The notes under the pieces were generated by a model. The model searched no databases. It was not told the origin of the DNA and saw only the letters and a list, made by a program, of their open reading frames with translations. Positions 1 to 5,504 of a stretch of DNA of 5,504 nucleotides are shown piece by piece. Made by a program: the position numbers and the translations under genes. Location: contig JAUXJB010000120.1 of NCBI GenBank assembly GCA_030624945.1, positions 1 to 5,504 of the forward strand. The letters are read 5' to 3'. Each line of letters starts with the position of its first letter. Within the stretch, counting starts at the first letter, position 1. Source of the DNA: Deltaproteobacteria bacterium (GTDB taxonomy: Bacteria; Myxococcota_A; UBA9160; SZUA-336).

Positions 1-60
1 CTAGGCACTGCTCCCGATGGCCGGTAGTCCGTGAGCTGGGGGGCCAATCGCCGCCGCTGG

Positions 61-78
61 GCGCCCTGACCGTGGCGC
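61..78. repeat. Short inverted repeat upstream of the promoter candidate
   Basis: GCGCC (61-65) and GGCGC (74-78) form a perfect 5+5 inverted repeat around an 8-base spacer. It lies about 95-110 bases upstream of the predicted start of transcription, a distance at which enhancer-binding activators of sigma-54 promoters often bind. Short GC-only repeats arise easily by chance in such GC-rich DNA, so this is only a candidate site. Confidence 0.2.
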
Positions 79-105
79 AATGCCCCGTACTCGAGACATT
101 TCACC

Positions 106-116
106 CCGAAATTCGG
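106..116. repeat. Near-perfect small palindrome CCGAA-A-TTCGG
   Basis: CCGAA (106-110) and TTCGG (112-116) are perfect inverted arms around one base. The element sits in a locally AT-richer stretch about 30 bases upstream of the -24/-12 promoter candidate. It could be half of an activator or repressor site. No known operator consensus was recognised, and no second copy was seen nearby. Confidence 0.25.
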
Positions 117-144
117 ATATCGCGGTACAGTGGCGGGTGCCTGG

Positions 145-160
145 TGGCACGGCGCGTGCT
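145..160 (+). promoter_or_regulatory. Candidate sigma-54 (RpoN) -24/-12 promoter
   Basis: TGGCAC (145-150), five bases, then GTGCT (156-160). The sigma-54 consensus is TGGCAC-N5-TTGC(A/T); only the first T of the -12 half differs. The invariant GG (146-147) and GC (158-159) are separated by exactly ten bases, as required. Transcription would start near base 171, leaving a leader of about 25 bases that contains the ribosome binding site of the first gene. The position right in front of a run of closely spaced genes supports it. If real, expression needs RpoN and an enhancer-binding ATPase, neither of which is in this window. A chance match cannot be excluded. Confidence 0.55.
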
Positions 161-182
161 TCACCCAGGGGAGATCAGCGAC

Positions 183-189
183 GAGGAGG
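183..189 (+). promoter_or_regulatory. Ribosome binding site of the YbaK-like gene
   Basis: GAGGAGG lies six bases before the ATG at 196, a strong Shine-Dalgarno match at ideal spacing. It decides the start: the in-frame ATG at 130 would add 22 residues without family similarity and would lie upstream of the promoter candidate at 145-160. Confidence 0.8.
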
Positions 190-195
190 CAAGGC

Positions 196-681
196 ATGTC
201 CGGAATTTCCGCACGCCTGGAGACGGCTCTCAAGGACAGCGGGGTTCGTTACGAGGTGATCCATCACCGCGTCGACTACCAGGCCCAGCAGGCGGCGATC
301 GATACCGATACCCCGACGAGAGATTTCGCGAAGACCCTGTTCGTCCGGGTCGACGGGCGCTACGCGATGGCCGTGATGCCGGCGGGTCAGTTCCTGTCGG
401 AGCGCAAGCTGTGCGAATCCCTGGGAGCCGGCGAGCTACGTCTCGCGACCGAGGAGGAGATTGCGCCCTTGTGTCCGGATGCGGAGGTCGGCGCCGCGCC
501 GCCGTTCGGCAACCTGTACGGGCTCGACGTCTATGTGAGCCCGCTGCTGGCCGAGGACGAAGAGATCACGTTCAACGGGGGCTCGCACGAGGCAGCCGTC
601 CGCATGGAGTACGGGGACTTCGAGAGGCTCGTGCGGCCTCGCGTCGTGCCCATGTCCCGGCACGACTTCGTGAGCGCCTGA
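196..681 (+). CDS. YbaK/EbsC family aminoacyl-tRNA deacylase-like protein
   Basis: The 161-residue product matches the single-domain YbaK/EbsC family, whose members hydrolyse mischarged aminoacyl-tRNAs (Cys-tRNA-Pro, Ala-tRNA-Pro and others) in trans in the cytoplasm. Family features are visible: an N-terminal helix followed by YEVIHH (19-24), the conserved lysine at 46 in DFAKTLFV that is essential in YbaK, the loop VGAAPPFG (98-105), and the FNGGSH motif (126-131) near the end of the fold. Length is normal. The PPFGNLYGL and LAEDEEITFN stretches resemble the free-standing deacylases found near stress-protein genes rather than E. coli YbaK itself, so the tRNA substrate cannot be named. It is the first gene of a likely operon and ends 26 bases before the next start. 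Family assignment is firm; the exact editing specificity is open. Confidence 0.88.
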   Translation: MSGISARLETALKDSGVRYEVIHHRVDYQAQQAAIDTDTPTRDFAKTLFVRVDGRYAMAVMPAGQFLSERKLCESLGAGELRLATEEEIAPLCPDAEVGAAPPFGNLYGLDVYVSPLLAEDEEITFNGGSHEAAVRMEYGDFERLVRPRVVPMSRHDFVSA

Positions 682-692
682 GGCGCAAAGTC

Positions 693-700
693 GGGAGGGA
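693..700 (+). promoter_or_regulatory. Ribosome binding site selecting a GTG start
   Basis: GGGAGGGA lies seven bases before GTG at 708. It supports starting the CBS-DksA protein there. The reading frame stays open far upstream, but that extension overlaps the YbaK-like gene in another frame and shows no domain. The CBS signature (VSDWMTPDP) begins immediately after this GTG. Confidence 0.75.
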
Positions 701-707
701 CACACAA

Positions 708-1811
708 GTGAAGATCACGGTAAGCGACTGGATGACCCCCGATCCCGCGTCGATCGAGCCGGAGGCCTCGGCCCTGGCCGCGATCGAGATGATGGTGGGC
801 GGTGGGTATCGGCACCTGCCCGTGGTGGATGAGGCAGGGCGTGTCATCGGCATTTTGACGCTGAGCGATCTGCGCTCGGCCCTCGAAGAGCCTCTCGGCC
901 TCCACGATCTCCCCAGCAGAGAGGCCTGCGCTCTGGCCAAGGACTACACGGTAGCCGAGCTCATGACCTACGCGCCCACCACGACGGCGGCAGATGCCAC
1001 GCTGGAGAGCGCGGCGGGCCGGCTGGCGGCCCGTCGGATCGGATGCCTGCCCGTCGTGGACGACGCGGGCGCGCTCGTCGGCATGCTCTCGGAGACGGAC
1101 GCGCTGCGCGCGCTCGTGGCCGTCCTCGCCGTTGAGCGCGGAGGGTCATCTCCCCGGACCCTGGCCCGGCTGGATACCGTGGAGAGCCACCTGCGCGCGG
1201 AGCGCTGGCGCATCCTGGACCGGCTGTCCGCGCTCAGCCAGGCCGGCCGCGCGCTCGCGGATGAGCAGCGGGAGCAGGTGTTGGATACGGGCGAGCTCGG
1301 CACCGATCAGCAGAACGTCGAGCTCGAGGAGCAGCTGGCATACCTGAGCGCGCGTCGGCTCGACGCGCTGGACCGCGCACTCGATCGCGCAGCCCAGGGG
1401 CGGCTCGGGATCTGCGACGACTGCGGTGCCGCGATCCCGACGGCCCGCGCGCGGGCACTCCCGGGAACCACCGTGTGCGTTCGCTGCGCGAGCTCGAAGG
1501 AAGCGGGTAGGGCGCGGGGCGAGCAGCTTCCCGGCTCGTTGGCCGCGTTTCGGACGGGGATTGGCGGCCAGCTCTACACTCCCCAGGGTGAGGGCCGGCT
1601 GCTCCGGATCGCCCCGTTCGGAACCTGTGGCGGCTGCGGTGAGGTCGAGGGGCGCTACGACGAGGACGAGGACGCGATTCTCTGCAGCTCTCCCGAGTGC
1701 GGAATTCCTTTGACAGACGTGGTAGAGCTTGCGGTCGTGCAGGTCGGGGACGCGGTGATCTCCGTCGCTCCAGAGAAGCTCCGCGAGGTCGATGCGCATC
1801 CCTACGATTGA
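708..1811 (+). CDS. CBS-domain pair fused to a DksA/TraR-type zinc-finger domain
   Basis: This 367-residue protein starts at GTG. Residues 5-60 and 81-140 are two CBS motifs (VSDWMTPDP, YRHLPVVDEAGRVIGILTLSDL; VAELMTYAP, IGCLPVVDDAGALVGMLSETDAL), a pair that normally binds AMP, ATP or related nucleotides. Residues 156-230 are charged and helical, consistent with a DksA-like coiled coil. Residues 236-260 form a DksA/TraR finger, C236-x2-C239-x17-C257-x2-C260. A second cluster, C307-x2-C310-x15-C326-x4-C331, lies in a C-terminal domain I do not recognise. DksA proteins enter the secondary channel of RNA polymerase; their tip motif DxxDxA appears here as D200-QQ-N203-V-E205, so only the first acid is kept. 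A reasonable inference is a transcription regulator that senses adenylate energy charge. Domain calls are strong; RNA polymerase binding is unproven. It lies between the deacylase and the BCAM0308-type gene, 24 bases before the latter. Confidence 0.88.
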   Translation: MKITVSDWMTPDPASIEPEASALAAIEMMVGGGYRHLPVVDEAGRVIGILTLSDLRSALEEPLGLHDLPSREACALAKDYTVAELMTYAPTTTAADATLESAAGRLAARRIGCLPVVDDAGALVGMLSETDALRALVAVLAVERGGSSPRTLARLDTVESHLRAERWRILDRLSALSQAGRALADEQREQVLDTGELGTDQQNVELEEQLAYLSARRLDALDRALDRAAQGRLGICDDCGAAIPTARARALPGTTVCVRCASSKEAGRARGEQLPGSLAAFRTGIGGQLYTPQGEGRLLRIAPFGTCGGCGEVEGRYDEDEDAILCSSPECGIPLTDVVELAVVQVGDAVISVAPEKLREVDAHPYD

Positions 1812-1835
1812 GCGAGCGCGCTACGAGAGGTCACG

Positions 1836-2333
1836 ATGCAGCGAGGAAGAGGTGAGGGTGACGGCGGGAGTCGACGAGACCGACTGATCCAGGACGCCCG
1901 GCACGACACCTACCGCGCGCGGCGCAAGCCGCTGGAGCCCGCCCGCTGTCCGGGCTGCGGGGCCGTCTTTCGCGACGGCAGATGGCAGTGGATCGAGGAT
2001 TCGACCGCGGTGCCCGTGCCGCTTTGCCCGGCTTGCCAACGCATCGAGGACGGCTATCCCGCGGGATTCGTGACGCTCTCCGGGGAGTTTCTCCAGGAAC
2101 ACCGCGACGAGATCCTGGCGCTGGCGCACAACGTGGAGGCGCGGGAGCGAGGCGAGCATCCGCTCAAGCGGATCATGGAGGTCCGGGATCAGGGCGGTGA
2201 GATCTTGATCACGACGACCGACCTGCATCTCGCGCGCTCGATCGGGGATTCCCTGTACCACGCGTACGCCGGGGAGCTCGACTACCAGTACACCAAGGGG
2301 GCGGACTCGCTGCGCGTGACCTGGAAGCGCTGA
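1836..2333 (+). CDS. BCAM0308-type small protein with two CxxC pairs
   Basis: The product is 165 residues. A basic N-terminus leads to RHDTY (22-26), then C38-P-G-C41-G and C64-P-A-C67, a C-x2-C-x22-C-x2-C arrangement that probably binds one zinc as a ribbon. GRWQWI (48-53) lies between the pairs. The C-terminal half is a compact alpha/beta region: ILITTTDLHLAR (123-134), then SIGDSLYHAYAGELDYQY, ending in VTWKR. From memory this matches the family named after Burkholderia cenocepacia BCAM0308, a gene of the low-oxygen-activated locus; its biochemical role is unknown. There is no signal peptide or membrane segment. GAGAGG (1825-1830) five bases upstream supports the ATG. Its TGA overlaps the next ATG (TGATG at 2331-2335), so it is probably translationally coupled to the reductase. 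It could be a nucleic-acid-binding ribbon or a redox partner; the sequence does not decide. Confidence 0.78.
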   Translation: MQRGRGEGDGGSRRDRLIQDARHDTYRARRKPLEPARCPGCGAVFRDGRWQWIEDSTAVPVPLCPACQRIEDGYPAGFVTLSGEFLQEHRDEILALAHNVEARERGEHPLKRIMEVRDQGGEILITTTDLHLARSIGDSLYHAYAGELDYQYTKGADSLRVTWKR

Positions 2334-3970
2334 TGGTTCGGGCGGAGCCGGGCGAGGCGCGTAGCGCCGTGGTTCGGTCGCTCTGCACCGCCCCCGGAGA
2401 GTCGGACTTTTACGAGGTCGCAGAGCGAGTTGCCGAGGCCGTAGCGGCAGCCGAGCCAGAGGCGGAGCGCGTACGCTGGCGCGGGCGCTTCGCCGAGTCC
2501 ATCGCGCAGCAGCGCTTTCTCCCCAGTCTTCCGATCCTGAGCAACGCGGGGCGCTCGCAGCAGCTGGCGGCCTGCTTCGTACTGGAGCCCGAGGACAGCC
2601 TCGCCTCGATCTACGAGAACCTCGCGTGCGCCGCGTTGATCCAACAGGGCTCCGGGGGTGCCGGTGTCCACTTCTCGCGACTGCGTCCGCGCGGGTCAGC
2701 CATTCTTCGCTCGGGCGGAACCTCGCCGGGTCCACTGGCCTTCGTCGAGCTGTTCGCCCACTCCGCGCAGGTAAACAGGCGCGCCGGCCGGCGCCCCGGT
2801 GCCCACCTCGCCGTCCTCTCGGTGGAACATCCCGACGCCCGCGACTTCGTGCGGGCCGCGCGCGCGAGAGATGCGAGTCTCGTCGGCATGGGGCTCGCTC
2901 TGGGGCTGACCGCTGGATTCCTGTCGCGGGCAGAGAGCGGAGGCGAGGAGCGCCGGCTACTGGCAGAGATTGCGGAGACGATCCTCGAGACGGGCGAGCC
3001 CAGCCTGCTCTTCCTCGACGCGATCGAGGCGGCAAACCCCGCCCCTCAGCTCGGCCAGCTGTGTGCGACGAATCCGTGCGGCGAGCAGCCCCTCCTGCCC
3101 GGCGAGAGCTGCGTGCTGGGGTCGCTGCATCTCCCGGCCTTCACCGACGAGAGCGGGCAGCTCGACTCGGAGGCCCTTCGGTCGGCCACGCGCGAGGGGG
3201 TTCGCTTTCTCGACGACGTCGTCTCCGTCGCTTGCTACCCGGACGAGAAGATCCGCGCTGCGACACTGCGAACGCGCAAGATCGGTCTGGGCTTCATGGG
3301 TCTGGCGGATCTCGCGCTCATGCGAGGCCTCGAGTACGGGAGTCCCGATTTCCGTGAGCTCGCCTCCGAGGTCACGCGACTGATCGCCGAGGCCGCGCGA
3401 GCCGAGAGCCAGGATCTCGCGAGCGAGCGAGGACACTATCCGGCCTGGAACGGAGACGATGTCGCGCTCCGCAACGCCACACAGCTGGCGGTCGCTCCCA
3501 CGGGAACGGTGCGCTTGATCGCGGGTTGTAGCGGCGGGATCGAGCCCTTGCTGAATCCCGTGAGATCGATCGAGTTCGCGGGGGCCGAGCTGCGCTGGGT
3601 GGACCGCTGGCTCGAGACGTGGATACGCAAGCGAGCTTCGGAGCCGGAGGCACTGCTGGGTGCCCTCGAGAGGGGAGAGCCCGCGGAGCTGCTGCCGGGG
3701 CTAGAAGCCGCGGAGCGGCGGCTCTTGCAGCGCGGGTCGGAGATCGATCCAGCGGCGCAGGTCCTGCTCGATGCTGCCGTGCAGGCACACGTCGATGGCG
3801 CTGTGTCGAAGACCGTCCACCTGCCGACGACCATCCGCGCGCCAGAGCTGCTCGAGCTCGTCTCGCTGGCCCAGCGCGAGGGCTGCAAGGGCGTGTCCTT
3901 CTTCCGGGAGGGCGGGCCCCGCGCGCCCTGCGTCTTGCGCAGCGCCGATCTCCGCGACGAGGACACCTGA
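2333..3970 (+). CDS. nrdJ: Adenosylcobalamin-dependent (class II) ribonucleotide reductase, short divergent form
   Basis: A 545-residue catalytic subunit that would reduce ribonucleotides to deoxyribonucleotides with a B12-derived thiyl radical, needing neither oxygen nor a separate radical subunit. Visible motifs in order: LPILSNAGRS (66-75); LAACFVL with redox cysteine C81; QQGSGGAGVHFSRLRPRG (104-121); ETGEPSLLFLD (219-229); NPCGEQPLLP with N247, radical cysteine C249 and E251; ESCVLGSLHLP with the partner redox cysteine C260; RKIGLGFMGLADL (315-327); RNAT, then APTGTV (388-393) and GCSGGIEPL (398-406); VSKTVHLP (491-498); GCKGVSFFREG (517-527). Oddities: no N-terminal ATP cone; the substrate/effector loop usually written GGTRRGA reads AGRRPGA (151-157); the tail ends 28 residues after GCKG with a single cysteine, C533, instead of the usual cysteine-rich end. 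A weak GGAAG (2323-2327) and the TGATG overlap imply coupling to the upstream gene. Core catalytic residues are intact, so it is probably active rather than decayed. The class II assignment rests on motif resemblance. Confidence 0.88.
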   Translation: MVRAEPGEARSAVVRSLCTAPGESDFYEVAERVAEAVAAAEPEAERVRWRGRFAESIAQQRFLPSLPILSNAGRSQQLAACFVLEPEDSLASIYENLACAALIQQGSGGAGVHFSRLRPRGSAILRSGGTSPGPLAFVELFAHSAQVNRRAGRRPGAHLAVLSVEHPDARDFVRAARARDASLVGMGLALGLTAGFLSRAESGGEERRLLAEIAETILETGEPSLLFLDAIEAANPAPQLGQLCATNPCGEQPLLPGESCVLGSLHLPAFTDESGQLDSEALRSATREGVRFLDDVVSVACYPDEKIRAATLRTRKIGLGFMGLADLALMRGLEYGSPDFRELASEVTRLIAEAARAESQDLASERGHYPAWNGDDVALRNATQLAVAPTGTVRLIAGCSGGIEPLLNPVRSIEFAGAELRWVDRWLETWIRKRASEPEALLGALERGEPAELLPGLEAAERRLLQRGSEIDPAAQVLLDAAVQAHVDGAVSKTVHLPTTIRAPELLELVSLAQREGCKGVSFFREGGPRAPCVLRSADLRDEDT

Positions 3971-3991
3971 GTGGGCGCACGGGTCGGAGGG

Positions 3992-4013
3992 CCTCGTGAT
4001 CAACCTGACGAGG
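3992..4013. promoter_or_regulatory. Perfect inverted repeat in the nrdJ-usp gap, possible operator
   Basis: CCTCGT (3992-3997) and ACGAGG (4008-4013) are exact inverted arms around ten bases, 22 bases in all. That size and symmetry suit a dimeric regulator of the CRP/FNR type, though the arms do not match TGTGA or TTGAT outright; TTGAT does occur on the minus strand inside the spacer region. In RNA the same bases could form a six-pair stem. The gap is the longest between genes here, so separate control of the downstream pair is plausible. No convincing -35/-10 pair was found. Confidence 0.35.
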
Positions 4014-4034
4014 TACACTAGGGGTGCGGAGCAT

Positions 4035-4049
4035 GCGGGTGGCCCCCGC
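4035..4049 (+). repeat. Small GC hairpin ahead of usp
   Basis: GCGGG (4035-4039) and CCCGC (4045-4049) can pair around a five-base loop, 12 bases before the Shine-Dalgarno sequence of the universal stress gene. No T-run follows, so it is not a typical terminator. It might influence mRNA stability or ribosome access. Confidence 0.3.
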
Positions 4050-4061
4050 TCACTTCCCATG

Positions 4062-4069
4062 AAGGGAGA
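4062..4069 (+). promoter_or_regulatory. Ribosome binding site selecting the GTG start of usp
   Basis: AAGGGAGA ends seven bases before GTG at 4077. The in-frame ATG at 4059 is preceded only by a pyrimidine-rich stretch without a Shine-Dalgarno match and overlaps this site, so GTG is the better start. Confidence 0.7.
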
Positions 4070-4076
4070 CATACCT

Positions 4077-4514
4077 GTGGACAGAATGCTCGTGCCCGTG
4101 GATTTCTCGGAGCCTGCGGGAAAGGCCCTCGACTACGCCATCACGTTGGCCAAGACGTTTGGAGCGAAGATTGACCTCCTCCACGTCTACCACGTCCCCG
4201 TCACCGTCGCGGGTCCGTACGCCGAGCCGCTCCCGGTGGCCTACATGGACGGCATCCGCAAGAGCGCGGAGGCCCAGCTCGATAGCTGGCTCGGGCGGGT
4301 CAGGGACGCCGGGGTCTCCGGGGAGTCGCACCTCACCGAGGGGGCCGCAGCTCACGAGATCGTGGAGTGCGCCCGCCAGCTGCAGGTCGACCAGATCGTG
4401 ATCGGCACCCGTGGGCTCACGGGGCTCAAACACCTGATGCTGGGGAGCGTGGCCGACCGCACCGTGCGGCTCGCTCACTGTCCCGTGACGACGGTGCCGG
4501 CGGACGAGGAGTAG
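4077..4514 (+). CDS. Universal stress protein (UspA family, ATP-binding type)
   Basis: A 145-residue single-domain universal stress protein. The first strand MLVPVDFSE (4-12) carries the conserved aspartate D9, followed by the helix AGKALDYAITLAKTFGA and the second strand IDLLHVYHV (32-40). Near the end is the ATP-binding signature G-x2-G-x9-G-S, here G110, G113, G123 and S124, followed by the closing strand CPVTTVP. This places it among UspA proteins that bind ATP and usually dimerise. Such proteins aid survival in stationary phase, starvation or oxygen loss, but their direct partners are mostly unknown. It lies 106 bases after the reductase and 25 bases before the phosphotransferase-like gene, so it may head its own transcript or be read from the upstream operon. 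Length is typical and nothing is missing. Confidence 0.93.
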   Translation: MDRMLVPVDFSEPAGKALDYAITLAKTFGAKIDLLHVYHVPVTVAGPYAEPLPVAYMDGIRKSAEAQLDSWLGRVRDAGVSGESHLTEGAAAHEIVECARQLQVDQIVIGTRGLTGLKHLMLGSVADRTVRLAHCPVTTVPADEE

Positions 4515-4539
4515 TCGGCCCCGCCAGAGGGAAACGAGG

Positions 4540-5504
4540 ATGGCGGCGGAGATCGAGCCGCTTCCAGCAGAGCTTGCGAGAGGCCTCGAGGACGCCTCCG
4601 CCTACCCCGAGGATTCGGGTGCCGGTGTAGAGCTCCGATCGCTGCAGACCCACATCTCGCATGTCTTTCTGACGGGCGAACGCGTGTACAAGCTGCGCAA
4701 GGCCGTGCGCCCGGGCTTCCTGGATTTCGGGACCCGGGCAGCCCGCAATGCCGACGCTCTGCGCGAGATCGCCCTCAATCGCAGGCTGGCGCCCGATGTC
4801 TACCTGGGGGTGGCGCCCGTCCGGATCGATGATTCCGGCGTGCGCTTGGGTGCTGTATCGGAGACGCTCGCCACCGGCTGCGGCGAGGGGGAGGTGCCCG
4901 AGCACTGCGTCGTGATGCGCCGGCTACCCGAAGGTCGCGACGCCCTCAGCCTGCTCCAGGCCGGGCGTCTGGAGGGCGGTCACATCGACAGGGTCGCCCG
5001 CTCGATCGCGCGTTTTCACGCGACGGTCGGGCTCGGGAAGCCCGCCCCGTACTCCGAGCGGGAATGGCGCGAGCGCATCTCCCGGCGGGTCGAGGACGCG
5101 ATCCCGCCGCTCGAGGGGGGAGAGGACCTGCGGGTTGTGACACGCTCCTTTCTGGCCGAACACGCCGGGCGCTTCGAGTCGCGCCGGCTCGAGGGCCGCG
5201 CGGTCGACGCCCACGGCGACCTGCATCTGCAGCACATCTGGTTCGAGCGCAACGACGGGGAGCCGCTCTTCGTCGATTGCATCGAGTTCAGCGACGATCT
5301 GCGCAGGATCGATGCCGCTTCGGAGGTGGCGTTTCTCTCCATGGATCTCGAGTACCGCGAGCGGCGCGACCTTGGCGAGCGGTTCCTGCGGCGTTACGCG
5401 CGCGAGAGCGACGACTTCGATCTCTACGCCGTGGTGGACTACTACGCGAGCTATCGGGCCGCCGTTCGCTCCCTGGTAGCGGCGCTCGCATCCGAAGAGC
5501 CGGA
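4540..5504 (+). CDS. COG2187-type aminoglycoside phosphotransferase-like protein, 3' end outside window
   Basis: The reading frame is open from ATG 4540 to the window edge (321 codons, no stop), preceded by AGAGGGA (4526-4532) seven bases upstream. The visible part is the N-terminal kinase-like domain: VYKLRKAVRPGFLDFGT (49-65), with lysines that may contact nucleotide; a hinge-like segment CVVMRRLPEGRD (123-133); the Brenner motif HGDLH (225-229) with the presumed catalytic aspartate D227; and FVDCIEF (244-250) with the putative metal-binding aspartate D246. This matches proteins annotated as bifunctional aminoglycoside phosphotransferase/ATP-binding protein, roughly 500 residues long, in which a P-loop (AAA or zeta-toxin-like) domain follows. 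That second half would lie beyond the window. These proteins often sit beside universal stress genes and are not established antibiotic-resistance enzymes; the natural substrate is unknown. Confidence 0.85.
   Translation, partial: MAAEIEPLPAELARGLEDASAYPEDSGAGVELRSLQTHISHVFLTGERVYKLRKAVRPGFLDFGTRAARNADALREIALNRRLAPDVYLGVAPVRIDDSGVRLGAVSETLATGCGEGEVPEHCVVMRRLPEGRDALSLLQAGRLEGGHIDRVARSIARFHATVGLGKPAPYSEREWRERISRRVEDAIPPLEGGEDLRVVTRSFLAEHAGRFESRRLEGRAVDAHGDLHLQHIWFERNDGEPLFVDCIEFSDDLRRIDAASEVAFLSMDLEYRERRDLGERFLRRYARESDDFDLYAVVDYYASYRAAVRSLVAALASEEP

Noticed and set aside
130..195. Longer start for the YbaK-like gene at ATG 130
   Set aside because: No ribosome binding site precedes it, the extra residues do not fit the family, and it would overlap the promoter candidate.
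72..707. Upstream extension of the CBS-DksA reading frame
   Set aside because: The frame is open from base 3, but the extension overlaps the well-supported YbaK-like gene, is Arg/Gly-rich without family resemblance, and a good ribosome binding site precedes GTG 708.
1146..1799. A 217-codon minus-strand frame opposite the CBS-DksA gene
   Set aside because: It shadows a gene with clear domains on the plus strand and shows no recognisable motif.
1821..3035. A 404-codon open frame on the minus strand
   Set aside because: It is antisense to the BCAM0308-type gene and the reductase, its translation is dominated by Arg, Pro, Ser and Ala, and no domain is visible. Long antisense frames are expected at this GC content.
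3994..4008. FNR box near the nrdJ-usp palindrome
   Set aside because: Only one half-site (TTGAT on the minus strand) matches; the second half has one of five bases.
4014..4019. TACACT as a sigma-70 -10 box for usp
   Set aside because: Only four of six bases match and the expected -35 position (about 3991-3996) reads GCCTCG, so no supported promoter.
4035..4049. Hairpin as a rho-independent terminator after nrdJ
   Set aside because: The stem is only five pairs and is not followed by a run of T; it lies close to the next ribosome binding site.

Overview
The window is GC-rich and tightly packed. All six supported genes lie on the + strand with short gaps (26, 24, -1, 106 and 25 bases). No RNA gene, insertion sequence, CRISPR array or rho-independent terminator is visible. 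The codon bias, a -24/-12 promoter candidate and the gene families suggest a GC-rich Gram-negative bacterium with an anaerobic or microaerobic side to its life, for example a deltaproteobacterial or proteobacterial lineage. The sequence alone does not fix the taxon.

Layout. Bases 1-195 hold no gene I can support. They contain a strong candidate sigma-54 (RpoN) promoter at 145-160 and two short inverted repeats upstream of it. Then follow: (1) 196-681, a YbaK/EbsC-type aminoacyl-tRNA deacylase; (2) 708-1811, a fusion of a CBS-domain pair to a DksA/TraR-type coiled coil and zinc finger, with a second four-cysteine cluster; (3) 1836-2333, a small protein with two CxxC pairs of the BCAM0308 type; (4) 2333-3970, a short divergent adenosylcobalamin-dependent (class II) ribonucleotide reductase whose start codon overlaps the stop of gene 3; a 106-base gap with a perfect 6+6 inverted repeat; (5) 4077-4514, a universal stress protein with the ATP-binding signature; (6) 4540 to beyond the right edge, the phosphotransferase-like half of a COG2187-type protein, cut off by the window.

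How they fit together. The set looks like a low-oxygen or dormancy survival cassette. As I recall, universal stress proteins, CBS proteins and BCAM0308-type proteins occur together in the low-oxygen-activated (lxa) locus of Burkholderia cenocepacia. A class II reductase makes deoxynucleotides without oxygen, the CBS-DksA fusion could couple adenylate charge to transcription, and the deacylase could guard translation fidelity. The two points most worth following are the CBS-DksA fusion, and the pairing of a two-CxxC protein with a reductase that appears to lack the usual C-terminal cysteine tail.
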